DNA from: Bacteroidales bacterium M7
Lineage (GTDB): Bacteria; Bacteroidota; Bacteroidia; Bacteroidales; Muribaculaceae
NCBI GenBank assembly: GCA_001689515.1
Contig: LUJR01000014.1
Span: 1 to 48,535 of the forward strand
Reading direction: 5' to 3'
Length of the DNA stretch: 48,535 nucleotides
A model generated the notes under the pieces. That model searched no databases. It was not told the origin of the DNA and worked only from the letters and a program-made list of their open reading frames with translations. The first letter of the stretch is position 1. Every line of letters starts with the position of its first letter. A program made the position numbers and the translations under genes. Positions 26,092-35,062 of this stretch are shown here, in pieces.

Positions 26092-27153
26092 TCAGGCTTT
26101 GCGGATGTAGTCCACAATCCATGCGCCTACCTCCTTGGTGCCGTATTTGGCTCCGCCTTCCACCTGGATTTCGGGTGTGCGGACATTGGCATCAAGCGAA
26201 GCGTTGACGGCATCACGGATGAGTTTGCCCTCGGCTTTGAGGTCGAAGTATTCAAACAGCATGGCTACCGAAAGAATCTGGGCAAGTGGGTTGGCTATGT
26301 TGAGACCTTTTGCCTGGGGCCATGAACCGTGGATAGGCTCGAATACGGGAGTTTCCTCGCCGGTAGAAGCCGAGGGAAGCAGACCCATTGAGCCGGAGAT
26401 TACAGAACCCTCGTCGGTGAGGATGTCACCGAATGTGTTTTCGGTAACCATCACGTCAAAGAAGCGGGGCTCCTGGATCATGCGCATGGCGGCATTGTCG
26501 ACATACATGAAGTCGGTGGTCACATCGGGATACTGCGGAGCCATCTCCTGTCCGATTTTGCGCCACAGACGTGATGAAGCGAGCACATTGGCTTTGTCTA
26601 CGATGGTGAGGTGCTTGTTGCGGCGGCGGGCATATTCAAATCCTACCTTGAGGATGCGTTCGATTTCGGGACGTGTGTAGGCGTTTGTGTCATAGGCACG
26701 GTCATCGCTCTCGAATTTCTCGCCGAAGTACATGCCACCGGTGAGTTCGCGGATGCACACGAAGTCGGCACCCTCTACCAGTTCGGCTTTCAGGGGCGAC
26801 TTGTGGATGAGGCACTTGAACGTTTCCACAGGGCGGATGTTGGCAAACAGACCGAGCTTCTTACGCATGGCGAGCAGACCCTGCTCGGGACGTACCTTGG
26901 CGTTGGGATTATTGTCAAACTTCGGGTCGCCTACGGCTGAGAAAAGCACGGCATCAGCCCAGAGACAGGTCTGGTATGTTTCTTCGGGGAAGGGATCGCC
27001 TACCTTATCGATGGCATCGGCACCGCAGAGAGCATCTTTATATTCTACCTTGTGGCCGAATTTTTCGCATACGGCAGTCATTACGTCGACACCCTGCTTC
27101 GATATCTCGGGTCCTATGCCGTCACCGGCAAGCACTGCAATTTTGAAGTCCAT
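26092..27153 (-). CDS. leuB: 3-isopropylmalate dehydrogenase
   Basis: NAD-dependent oxidative decarboxylation of 3-isopropylmalate to 2-ketoisocaproate, the third specific step of leucine synthesis. 353 residues, normal. Visible motifs are the N-terminal VLAGDGIGPEI, the LLAMRKKLGLFANIRPVE loop, the RELTGGMYFG signature, Lys/Tyr of the active site (DKANVLASSRLWRK) and ENTFGDILTDEGSVISGSMGLLPSAS. Last gene of the leu operon, 294 bp after the second synthase gene; the gap contains a mosaic repeat arm (27231-27355). Confidence 0.97.
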   Translation of the reverse strand: MDFKIAVLAGDGIGPEISKQGVDVMTAVCEKFGHKVEYKDALCGADAIDKVGDPFPEETYQTCLWADAVLFSAVGDPKFDNNPNAKVRPEQGLLAMRKKLGLFANIRPVETFKCLIHKSPLKAELVEGADFVCIRELTGGMYFGEKFESDDRAYDTNAYTRPEIERILKVGFEYARRRNKHLTIVDKANVLASSRLWRKIGQEMAPQYPDVTTDFMYVDNAAMRMIQEPRFFDVMVTENTFGDILTDEGSVISGSMGLLPSASTGEETPVFEPIHGSWPQAKGLNIANPLAQILSVAMLFEYFDLKAEGKLIRDAVNASLDANVRTPEIQVEGGAKYGTKEVGAWIVDYIRKA

Positions 27154-27230
27154 TTTTCTATTGTTCAGTTTTTTATGTTGATGTTATTTAATGTCTTTTT
27201 GTCGGCTGTGATTTGCATGAATGGTAGGTC

Positions 27231-27355
27231 GCAACCTCTCCGAGGTTGATATTGCTGGCGTTTCTTATACCCCATGTACGTTCGCTGACGCTCCGTGCAT
27301 AGGGTTACGCACGGCTGGCACGTCTCCGACGTGCCTCACTTATTTGATTCACGCA
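27231..27355. repeat. Single arm of the mosaic repeat, inside the leu operon
   Basis: CAACCTCTCCGAGGTTGAT (27232-27250), then the CCCCATGTACG...CTCCGTGCAT block (27270-27300) and the hairpin GGCACGTC-TCC-GACGTGCC (27317-27335), in the same order as 22341-22470. This copy lacks the matching left arm. It fills most of the 294-bp gap between the second synthase gene and leuB, so the operon mRNA would carry several hairpins there. The rest of the gap shows nothing else. Confidence 0.85.
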
Positions 27356-27447
27356 TGCCTGACAGGTCTCCTAAGTGTCTCTATCATTGGATTCAAATAT
27401 TTCAGATTCAACAGCTTTGCGATGCGTCCATGCGTTTATTTGGATAA

Positions 27448-28971
27448 TCAGTCGTAGCTCTCGATGATGTTGAGCATCTTTAGGGTCGCGCTGATGGCGC
27501 TTTCGGTCTGATCGCCGTCAAGTCCACGGGTCTTGATGATGCGTCCGTCGTAGTCCCACGTGATGGTGGTATGCACGAGCGCGTCTGACCGTCCGCCCGG
27601 AGGTATGTTGACCGTGTAGTTTGTCAGCACTGGGAATGTGCGTTTGAGTTTGGTACGGTATATGCTGCGGAGTGCACGGACGAAAGCATCATATTGTCCG
27701 TCACCCGAGGCATTGGCTTCATACTCCACGCCGTCTACGCTCAGCCTCACCATCGCCATCGGTTGCAGACCTTTGCTGGCGCTGATGGCATAGTTGACGA
27801 GCTGCACTGTGGAGGGGAGGGTGGCATGCTTGATGACATCCGCCACGATGAATGGGAGGTCGCTTTGGGTGACTATCTCCTTCTTGTCGCCTAGGGCGAT
27901 GACGCGGTCTGTAACCGTCTTGACATGCTCCTCGCTCAGCTCTATGCCGAGAACTTCGAGATTCTTGCGTATGTTGGCTTTGCCCGAAGTCTTGCCAAGC
28001 GCATATTCGCGTTCGCGTCCGAAGCGTTCGGGGAGCAGGTCGTTGTAGTAGAGCTGCTTCTTGTTGTCGCCATCGGAGTGGATGCCGGCGCACTGTGTAA
28101 ACACGCTGTCGCCGATGATGGGCTTGTTGGGGGGCACCATGATGCCTGAGAATGACTCGACGATGTGGCTGACCTTATTGATTTTGCTCTCGTCAACCCC
28201 TGTGGTCATGTGGAGCTGGTCGTGGATGACGGCAAGCGCACTTGACAGTGCGGCGTTGCCGGCTCGTTCGCCCAGACCGTTGACAGTGGTATGCACGCCC
28301 TTTGCGCCCCCCTTTATGGCAGCAAACAGATTGGCTGTGGCGAGGTCGTAGTCATTGTGGGCATGGAAGTCGAAGTGGAGCTTCGGATAGGTCTTAACCA
28401 TGCGGTGCACATATGACAGGGTATCATAGGGGTTGAGGATGCCCAGTGTGTCAGGGAGCATGAACCGCTCTATGGGGAGGTCCATCAGCGCATCCACCAT
28501 GTTGAACACATACTCCGGCGAGTGCTTCATACCGTTGCTCCAGTCCTCGAGATAGAGATTGACTTTCAGTCCGGCTTCGCGGGCGCGGAGCACCTCGTTG
28601 CGTATGGCTTCGATATGTTGCTGGGGAGTCTGTTTGAGCTGGTAGCGGCAGTGTTTTTCCGAGCCCTTTGACAGAAGGTTGATGACACGTCCGCCCACGG
28701 CTCGTACCCAGTCGATGGATACTCCGCGGTCAATGAAGCCGAGCACTTCTATGGCATCTATCAGCCCGGCGCGTTCGCTCCATCGGCACACATCCTCCAC
28801 TGACTGACGTTCGCCCTCCGAGACGCGCGCAGAGGCGATTTCGATGCGCGGCACGTGAAGCTCGGTGAGGAGCAGACGTGTGATGGTCAGCTTCTCAGAT
28901 GGAGTAAACGACACTCCCGAGGTCTGTTCGCCGTCGCGGAGTGTCGTGTCCATTATCTCAACATGCGCCAT
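27448..28971 (-). CDS. Second 2-isopropylmalate synthase-like enzyme, possible citramalate synthase
   Basis: Alpha-isopropylmalate synthase-family protein of 507 residues. The ATG at 28971 is preferred to the TTG at 28983; it overlaps the leuD stop by 14 bp. The barrel has metal-binding and catalytic motifs VEIMDTTLRDGEQTSG and HAHNDYDLATANLFAAIKGGAKGVHTTVNGLGERAGN; the GIHSDGDNKK segment and a C-terminal regulatory (LeuA dimer-like) domain (about 385-505) follow. The operon also encodes a regular LeuA, so this paralog probably has another acceptor: pyruvate (citramalate synthase, feeding isoleucine through LeuCD and LeuB) is a reasonable guess. Similar second synthases are known in Bacteroides leu clusters. 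Homocitrate synthase is less likely. Confidence 0.85.
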   Translation of the reverse strand: MAHVEIMDTTLRDGEQTSGVSFTPSEKLTITRLLLTELHVPRIEIASARVSEGERQSVEDVCRWSERAGLIDAIEVLGFIDRGVSIDWVRAVGGRVINLLSKGSEKHCRYQLKQTPQQHIEAIRNEVLRAREAGLKVNLYLEDWSNGMKHSPEYVFNMVDALMDLPIERFMLPDTLGILNPYDTLSYVHRMVKTYPKLHFDFHAHNDYDLATANLFAAIKGGAKGVHTTVNGLGERAGNAALSSALAVIHDQLHMTTGVDESKINKVSHIVESFSGIMVPPNKPIIGDSVFTQCAGIHSDGDNKKQLYYNDLLPERFGREREYALGKTSGKANIRKNLEVLGIELSEEHVKTVTDRVIALGDKKEIVTQSDLPFIVADVIKHATLPSTVQLVNYAISASKGLQPMAMVRLSVDGVEYEANASGDGQYDAFVRALRSIYRTKLKRTFPVLTNYTVNIPPGGRSDALVHTTITWDYDGRIIKTRGLDGDQTESAISATLKMLNIIESYD

Positions 28972-29554
28972 GGCTTGCTTCAAAGGCTTCGATGTCGGCT
29001 TTCTTGGTCAGGAGATACTCGATGTCATCGAGACCCTGACCGAGACACTGCTTTTTATAAGCATTGATGTCAAAGTTTTCGCTTTTGCCGGTGGCAAGGT
29101 TGGTGATGGTCTGGGTGGGGAGATCTACGCGCACCTCTGTATTGGGATCTTTGGCGATGGAGTCAAATAGCTCGGCAAGGAACTCTTCGCTGACCACAAC
29201 AGGGAGCACGAAGTTGTTAAGTTCGTTGTTTTTGTGGATGTCGGCAAAGAAACTGCTGACCACTACGCGAAATCCGTAGTCGGCGATAGCCCATGCGGCG
29301 TGTTCGCGTGACGAGCCGCTGCCGAAGTTCTTGCCAGCCACGAGCACGCATCCGCTGTAGGTCGGATCGTTGAGCACGAAGTCGGGGTTGGGGTTGCCGT
29401 CCTTGTCATAACGCCAGTCACGGAAGAGATTGTCGCCGAAGCCCTCGCGGCTGGTGGCTTTGAGGAATCGGGCAGGGATGATCTGGTCGGTATCCACATT
29501 CTCTATGGGCAGAGGTATGCAGGTGGAGGTTATGGTGGTGAATTTTTCTTTCAT
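28958..29554 (-). CDS. leuD: 3-isopropylmalate dehydratase small subunit
   Basis: Partner of LeuC in isomerising 2- to 3-isopropylmalate. 198 residues. It has the swivelling-domain hallmarks NVDTDQIIPARFLK and GKNFGSGSSREHAAWAIADYGFRVVVSSFFADI. It lies 34 bp after leuC and overlaps the next gene by 14 bp. Confidence 0.97.
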   Translation of the reverse strand: MKEKFTTITSTCIPLPIENVDTDQIIPARFLKATSREGFGDNLFRDWRYDKDGNPNPDFVLNDPTYSGCVLVAGKNFGSGSSREHAAWAIADYGFRVVVSSFFADIHKNNELNNFVLPVVVSEEFLAELFDSIAKDPNTEVRVDLPTQTITNLATGKSENFDINAYKKQCLGQGLDDIEYLLTKKADIEAFEASHGAC

Positions 29555-29588
29555 AGTGAAAAGGTGGAATGTTGGTCAGATAAATGGC

Positions 29589-30983
29589 TTAGAGGTCAGA
29601 AGGCTCAGAGAGCACACCTGTGATGGCGGTGGCAGCAGCCACGAGCGGTCCGGCGAGGATGGTGCGCGAGCCTGGACCCTGACGACCCTCGAAGTTGCGG
29701 TTAGATGTGCTGACGGCAAGTTTGCCTTCAGGTATCTTGTCCTCGTTCATTGCCAGGCATGCTGAGCATCCGGGCTGACGCAGCTCAAAACCTGCCTCTG
29801 CGAGTATTTTGTCAAGACCCTCAGCCTTGATCTGGTCGCTCACGAGCCAAGATCCTGGCACGAGCCAAGCTGTGATGTTATCGGCTTTCTTCTTGCCCTT
29901 GACTATCTCGGCAAATGCGCGGAAGTCCTCGATTCTGCCGTTGGTACAGCTTCCGAGGAACACGTAGTCTACGGGTATGCCTTTGAGTTTCTGACCTTCA
30001 TGGAATCCCATGTAGGAGAGTGACTTCTCGTAGCTCTGACGTGCGGTGTCGTCATCGCCTTCAAATGCAGGGATAGCATCGTTGATACCCATGCCGAGTC
30101 CGGGGTTGGTGCCGTAGGTGATGCGAGGCTCTATGTCGGCTGCATCAAAGTTGATTTCGGCATCAAACACTGCATCCTCGTCGCTGTAGAGGGTCTTCCA
30201 GTAGGCGAGAGCCTTGTCCCAATCCTCTCCCTGGGGAGCGAATTCGCGCCCCTTGACATAATCAAATGTGGTCTCATCGGGAGCAATCATGCCGCCGCGT
30301 GCACCCATCTCTATCGAGAGGTTGCAGACGGTCATGCGACCCTCCATAGAGAGGTTACGGATAGCATCACCAGCATATTCCACAAAGTAGCCCGTGGCTC
30401 CGCTGGTGGTCATCTTGGCTATGATATAGAGGGCTATGTCCTTGGCTGTCACGCCTGGGCGGAGCTTGCCGTTGACATTGATACGCATCTTCTTGGGCTT
30501 GGGCTGGAGGATGCACTGCGATGCGAGCACCATCTCCACCTCGCTGGTACCGATGCCGAACGCTACCGCGCCGAATGCTCCGTGGGTAGAGGTATGGCTG
30601 TCGCCACACACGATGGTGTAGCCCGGAAGTGTCAGGCCGTTTTCCGGACCTATGACATGTATGATACCGTTCTTGCGGTGTCCCAGTCCGTAGAGTGTCA
30701 CACCAAATTCGCGGGCATTGCGGGTGAGGGTGTCCACCTGGTTACGGCTCACTGGATCAGCGATGGGCTGATCCTGATGGAGTGTAGGTATGTTGTGGTC
30801 GGGAGAGCAGTAGGTGCGTTCGGGACGCATGACTTTGAGACCGCGCTGGCGGAGTCCGTCAAACGCCTGGGGCGATGTCACTTCGTGGCAGTAGTGGCGG
30901 TCGATATAGAGTTGGTCGGGACCGTCTTCGATGTGGTTGACCACGTGGGCATCCCAGATTTTGTCAAACAATGTCTTTGCCAT
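29589..30983 (-). CDS. leuC: 3-isopropylmalate dehydratase large subunit
   Basis: Aconitase-family subunit carrying the [4Fe-4S] cluster. 464 residues. The start TLFDKIWDAHVV, the GDSHTSTHGAFGAVAFGIGTSEVE block, and the cluster ligands in FLGSCTNGR and QPGCSACLAMNED are all present. The cluster is oxygen-labile, which suits an anaerobe. Second gene of the operon, 39 bp after leuA. Confidence 0.97.
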   Translation of the reverse strand: MAKTLFDKIWDAHVVNHIEDGPDQLYIDRHYCHEVTSPQAFDGLRQRGLKVMRPERTYCSPDHNIPTLHQDQPIADPVSRNQVDTLTRNAREFGVTLYGLGHRKNGIIHVIGPENGLTLPGYTIVCGDSHTSTHGAFGAVAFGIGTSEVEMVLASQCILQPKPKKMRINVNGKLRPGVTAKDIALYIIAKMTTSGATGYFVEYAGDAIRNLSMEGRMTVCNLSIEMGARGGMIAPDETTFDYVKGREFAPQGEDWDKALAYWKTLYSDEDAVFDAEINFDAADIEPRITYGTNPGLGMGINDAIPAFEGDDDTARQSYEKSLSYMGFHEGQKLKGIPVDYVFLGSCTNGRIEDFRAFAEIVKGKKKADNITAWLVPGSWLVSDQIKAEGLDKILAEAGFELRQPGCSACLAMNEDKIPEGKLAVSTSNRNFEGRQGPGSRTILAGPLVAAATAITGVLSEPSDL

Positions 30984-31022
30984 GTATCTGTATAATGTTG
31001 TATTGGTTTGATTTCGTGATGA

Positions 31023-32519
31023 TTAGTGTACAAATTTGTTGATGGCGTCAAGGAATGCTTCGGCAGAGGCTGCTACGATGTCGGTGTTGGCAGAGAAGCC
31101 GTTGTAGTGAGCTCCTTCGTATTCTACGGTCATATGCACCTTGCCTACGTCGTTACTTCCCTTGTTGATGGCTTGGATGAGGAATTCCTTGAGAAGCATC
31201 TTGCGGCGGATGATGATCTTGATGGCGTTGATTGCAGCATCTACAGGACCATTGCCCGATGCGGCTGCTTCGAATTTTTCGCCGGCGATGTCGAGACCGA
31301 CGCTGGCAACAGAGCGGATGCCCACGCCAGAGGTGACTTGCAGGAAGTCGAGCTTGATGCGGCTGCGGGCTTTATGGTGCTCGCCGGCGAGCATCAGCAC
31401 GTCATCGTCGTTGATTTCCTTCTTGCGGTCGGCAAGTTTAAGGAACTGCTCATATGCCTTGTCGAGTGCTTCGGTGTCGAGATTGATGCCGAGGGTATGC
31501 AGACGGTGTTTGAGGGCGGCGCGTCCGCTGCGGGCTGTGAGCACGATGGAATTTTCGTCCACGCCCACATCCTTGGGGTCGATGATTTCGTAGCTTTCGC
31601 GGTTTTTGAGCACACCGTCCTGATGTATGCCCGATGAGTGGGCGAATGCGTTGCGACCCACAATAGCCTTGTTGGGCTGTACGGGCATGTTCATCAGCGA
31701 TGACACCATGCGGCTTGTCGAGGCTATCTTTGTGGCATTGATGTTGGTGTCTATGCCGAGTTCCTTGTGGGAGCGGAGGGTCATGACTACCTCCTCGAGG
31801 GCAGTGTTTCCGGCGCGTTCGCCTATGCCGTTGATGGTCACTTCCACCTGACGGGCACCGTTGATGACACCCATGACAGTGTTGGCTGTCGCCATGCCGA
31901 GGTCGTTATGGCAGTGGGTGGAGAGTATAGCCTTGTCAATGTTGCTGACATGCTCCATCAGGTAGCGGATTTTGGCTCCGTATTCCTCAGGCAGGCAGTA
32001 GCCTGTGGTGTCGGGAATATTGACCACGGTGGCTCCGGCGGCTATGACAGCTTCCACTACCCGGGCGAGATACTCGTTGTCGGTGCGTCCGGCATCCTCA
32101 CAGTAAAACTCCACATCGTCAACGAATTTGCGAGCATAGGCAACAGCTGCCACGCCACGCTCGAGGATGTCCTCGCGGTTGGAGTTGAACTTGTATTTGA
32201 TATGTGAGTCACTTGTGCCTATGCCAGTGTGGATACGCTTGCGCTTGGCATATTGCAGCGCGTCGGCTGCCACGCGGATGTCGTTTTCCACGGCGCGTGT
32301 CAGAGCGCAGATTGTAGGCCATGTCACGGCTTTGGATATTTCCACTACGGAGTTGAAGTCTCCAGGACTTGACACGGGGAAGCCGGCTTCGATTACATCC
32401 ACTCCGAGGGCTTCGAGGGCTTTTGCCACTTCGATTTTCTCCACGGTGTTAAGCTGACATCCCGGCACCTGCTCGCCATCGCGCAGAGTGGTGTCGAATA
32501 TATACAGTCGGTCGCTCAT
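31023..32519 (-). CDS. leuA: 2-isopropylmalate synthase
   Basis: Condenses acetyl-CoA and 2-ketoisovalerate, the committed step of leucine synthesis. 498 residues. The N-terminus YIFDTTLRDGEQVPGCQL and HCHNDLGMATANTVMGVINGARQVEVTINGIGERAGN place it in the LeuA group. A complete allosteric domain (about 365-498) is present, so leucine feedback is expected. First gene of leuA-leuC-leuD-second synthase-leuB, driven by the promoter at 32596-32626. No leader peptide rich in Leu was found. Confidence 0.96.
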   Translation of the reverse strand: MSDRLYIFDTTLRDGEQVPGCQLNTVEKIEVAKALEALGVDVIEAGFPVSSPGDFNSVVEISKAVTWPTICALTRAVENDIRVAADALQYAKRKRIHTGIGTSDSHIKYKFNSNREDILERGVAAVAYARKFVDDVEFYCEDAGRTDNEYLARVVEAVIAAGATVVNIPDTTGYCLPEEYGAKIRYLMEHVSNIDKAILSTHCHNDLGMATANTVMGVINGARQVEVTINGIGERAGNTALEEVVMTLRSHKELGIDTNINATKIASTSRMVSSLMNMPVQPNKAIVGRNAFAHSSGIHQDGVLKNRESYEIIDPKDVGVDENSIVLTARSGRAALKHRLHTLGINLDTEALDKAYEQFLKLADRKKEINDDDVLMLAGEHHKARSRIKLDFLQVTSGVGIRSVASVGLDIAGEKFEAAASGNGPVDAAINAIKIIIRRKMLLKEFLIQAINKGSNDVGKVHMTVEYEGAHYNGFSANTDIVAASAEAFLDAINKFVH

Positions 32520-32595
32520 AAAATATGACTATCTTTTTTACCTTATATAAATGAAGTGTGACACGCTTTGATGATGCGTGTGTGATGAGGATGTG

Positions 32596-32626
32596 CAAAG
32601 GTACAGATAATAATTGATGTGCGCAA
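32596..32626 (-). promoter_or_regulatory. leu operon promoter
   Basis: Minus strand: TTG (32626-32624), 20-nt spacer, TACCTTTG (32603-32596), matching the Bacteroidota consensus. Transcript start predicted near 32588, leader about 70 nt, too short and without Leu codons for classic attenuation. The rest of the divergent region (32627-32831) is AT-rich with no other recognised element. Confidence 0.75.
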
Positions 32627-32831
32627 CAATATTATAATCCCGATTGCTGATTTGATTACAAAATGTTACCGTTTGGTTTGTGAATCATTTGAGATTGCAA
32701 TGTCACCAATGCTCTTTTAACTAAAAACTATGTTGTATAACACAAAAATCCTCCAAATGTGTATAAGTATATACACCTATATTAAATAATAAATAATTGA
32801 GGAAAAATTTCCGTAATTCAAAATGATAGTT

Positions 32832-32839
32832 TAAATTTG
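32832..32839 (+). promoter_or_regulatory. Candidate -7 box of the carboxyltransferase gene
   Basis: TAAATTTG, exact -7 consensus. It overlaps the TTG codon at 32837 that would otherwise extend the frame, so the ATG at 32873 is the realistic start, with a leader of about 27 nt. -33 region only T-rich. Confidence 0.55.
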
Positions 32840-32872
32840 CCATCGGATATTAACCTAACGTTTTCAACAGAT

Positions 32873-34765
32873 ATGATGGAACAACGAAATCTAAAAATCC
32901 GAGATCTGACGTTGCGTGACGGTCAGCAGTCGCTGTTTGCCACGCGTATGACCCAGCAGACTATCGATCGCCTGCTCCCTTACTATGAAAATGCAGGATT
33001 CTATATAATGGAGGTGTGGGGCGGAGCCGTCCCTGACTCGGTGATGAGATATCTTGACGAGTCGCCTTGGACACGCCTGCGCACCATTAGCGAGGCGATG
33101 AAGGGCAAGTCGCTCCTGTCGGCTTTGTCACGCGGTCGCAACCTATTCGGCTATGTGCCTTATCCTAATTCGGTCCTTGAAGGATTCTACAAGGAGGCAA
33201 TCAAGAATGGTCTTAATGTGATGCGTATCTTTGATGCCCTCAACGACATCGATAATGTCAAGGACTCGATACGCATGATCAATGAGCTTGGCGGCATCGC
33301 TGACGGCGCGGTGTGCTATACTGTCGACCCCAAGGACGAAGCTCCCCAGCAGCCCGCGGGATTTGGCGCAAAATTTAAATCGCTTTTCGGCTCCAAACCG
33401 GCAGCCCCGCGTAAGATATTTACTGACGAATACTTTGTCAGCAAGGCTAAGGAGATGGAGGCTCTCGGGGCTAAGATCATCACTCTTAAAGATATGGCAG
33501 GGCTGGTCAATCCGCTCCGTGCCGCCTCTATCATCTCACGACTCAAAGCCGAACTTAAAGTACCCGTGGATTTCCATACCCACTGTACACCCGGCTATGG
33601 TCTGGCTTCATCGGTGATGGCTATCATCAACGGCGTGGATATTCTCGACACCAACATATGGTGGTTTGGCGGCGGCTCGGCTGCCCCGGCTATAGAGCTT
33701 GTGTATGTTTTCGCCAAGAAGCTCGGTGTCAACGTTGAGGTCAACATGGAGGCTGTCGGCGAGATTCGCAAGGAGCTGCTTGAGGCGCGCAAGGCTCTCA
33801 AGGAGTTTGACCTTGCCAAACAGATGCCCAAGGATTTTGATCCTCTCAAGGACACGCTCCCGGCAGAGGTCGATGCTCTGTTTGACAAGGCTATAGATGC
33901 CGCGAAGAGAGGTGACGAGCAGGCTTTGCTTGATGCATGCCATGCCATAGAAGACTATTTCGGATTCCCGAAGCCCAACCAGCTTGTCAAGGATGCTGAG
34001 GTGCCGGGCGGTATGTATAGCAACATGGTGGCTCAGCTCAAGGCTCTCGGAGCAAGCGAACTGCTTGACGATGCCATGGCTCTGATACCCAAGGTACGCC
34101 GTGACGCAGGTCTGGTACCTCTCGTTACTCCGACCAGCCAGATTGTAGGCAGCCAGGCTGTGAGTCTCGCGCTTGACCGCAAGAAAGGCAACAAGGACTA
34201 CAGCAATCCATCAAACCAGTTTATATCGCTCATCAAGGGTGAATACGGTCATACGCCTGTGGCTGTGGACCCCGCTTTCCGTGAGATGATAACAGGCAGT
34301 CCTGTAGAGAAGGCTTATGATGTGTCATCATATAAAAAGCCTGAAAATCCTGTGCTTGAAGAGTTTGGAGGCGTGAAGCTTGCCGCCAATGACGAGGAAT
34401 ACCTATTGCTTGAACTTCTCCCCTCGGTAGCTGTCAACTTCCTGAAAAACCGTCGTCGTGAGGAGTATGAGGCTCAGCATGCCGATGAAATCAAGGCTGC
34501 CCAGGCTGAGGCTGAAGCAAAGGCACAGGAGGATGCGATTCCTGTGACAGGTCCCACTATATCAGCTCCTATGGGTGGTAAGGTCATCGCTGTCAATGTC
34601 AAGCCCGGACAGAAAGTCAAGAAGGGCGATGTGGTGCTTGTCTATGAGGCGATGAAGATGGAAAACGACGTCGAGGCTCCAGCCGACGGGGTGGTAAAGC
34701 GCCTGTTTGTGGATGTCAACGATGTCGTTGGCACGGACGCTCTGCTCGTAGAATTCCAGGAGTGA
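32873..34765 (+). CDS. Biotin-dependent carboxyltransferase (oxaloacetate decarboxylase alpha / pyruvate carboxylase subunit B type)
   Basis: Transfers CO2 between oxaloacetate/pyruvate and biotin. 630 residues from the ATG at 32873 (a second ATG follows directly). The barrel has the metal and catalytic residues: Asp in LTLRDGQQS, the carbamylated Lys206 in TLKDMAGL and the His pair 235/237 in DFHTHCTPG. The PYC_OADA domain follows (about 290-500), then a charged Ala/Glu linker and a biotinyl domain with Lys595 in EAMKM, 35 residues from the end. About 30 extra residues (152-182: EAPQQPAGFGAKFKSLFG...) are inserted in the barrel. No oadB/oadG or biotin carboxylase gene is nearby, so sodium-pump partners or a pyruvate carboxylase A subunit would be encoded elsewhere. 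Confidence 0.9.
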   Translation: MMEQRNLKIRDLTLRDGQQSLFATRMTQQTIDRLLPYYENAGFYIMEVWGGAVPDSVMRYLDESPWTRLRTISEAMKGKSLLSALSRGRNLFGYVPYPNSVLEGFYKEAIKNGLNVMRIFDALNDIDNVKDSIRMINELGGIADGAVCYTVDPKDEAPQQPAGFGAKFKSLFGSKPAAPRKIFTDEYFVSKAKEMEALGAKIITLKDMAGLVNPLRAASIISRLKAELKVPVDFHTHCTPGYGLASSVMAIINGVDILDTNIWWFGGGSAAPAIELVYVFAKKLGVNVEVNMEAVGEIRKELLEARKALKEFDLAKQMPKDFDPLKDTLPAEVDALFDKAIDAAKRGDEQALLDACHAIEDYFGFPKPNQLVKDAEVPGGMYSNMVAQLKALGASELLDDAMALIPKVRRDAGLVPLVTPTSQIVGSQAVSLALDRKKGNKDYSNPSNQFISLIKGEYGHTPVAVDPAFREMITGSPVEKAYDVSSYKKPENPVLEEFGGVKLAANDEEYLLLELLPSVAVNFLKNRRREEYEAQHADEIKAAQAEAEAKAQEDAIPVTGPTISAPMGGKVIAVNVKPGQKVKKGDVVLVYEAMKMENDVEAPADGVVKRLFVDVNDVVGTDALLVEFQE

Positions 34766-34791
34766 CGTAAGTCGCTTAAAGACTATAATTT

Positions 34792-34843
34792 AAGTCGTAT
34801 AATTCTTATAAATCGTATAAATCTTATAAGAATTATACGACTT
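34792..34843. terminator. Perfect 20-bp hairpin after the carboxyltransferase gene
   Basis: Arms 34792-34811 and 34824-34843 (AAGTCGTATAATTCTTATAA and its complement) around a 12-nt loop that repeats part of the arm. The 3' flank is only moderately T-rich, so termination strength is uncertain. Confidence 0.65.
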
Positions 34844-34862
34844 GCTTTATTCGGACGGGCAT

Positions 34863-34898
34863 AAAAAAACTGTTGGCATCTCACGATGCCAACAGTTT
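34863..34898 (-). terminator. Strong intrinsic terminator for the SPOR gene
   Basis: Perfect 14-bp stem AAACTGTTGGCATC / GATGCCAACAGTTT with a TCAC loop. On the minus strand it is followed by a run of seven T (34869-34863), as expected of a terminator of the leftward SPOR/amylase unit. The gap to the SPOR gene stop (34899-35062) is AT-rich and shows no further feature. Confidence 0.85.
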
Positions 34899-35062
34899 AT
34901 CATAATCTACAATCTATAAAAACATATATATTTTTGGAAAAATGCTCTCAAAGCAGTAGTATCAATAATCCTTCTTGCTTTGTGATTACAAAGGTAAAGG
35001 GAATTTCTGTAAAATTCAAAAAATTATTGTTAATAAAGCATAAATCAATTTTGTTGTGTTCC

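Noticed and set aside
28972..28983. TTG start of the second synthase gene
   Set aside because: The ATG four codons later gives the conventional N-terminus and a smaller overlap with leuD.
32520..32595. Leucine attenuator peptide before leuA
   Set aside because: No short open frame with Leu codons or terminator-like hairpin in the leader of about 70 nt.
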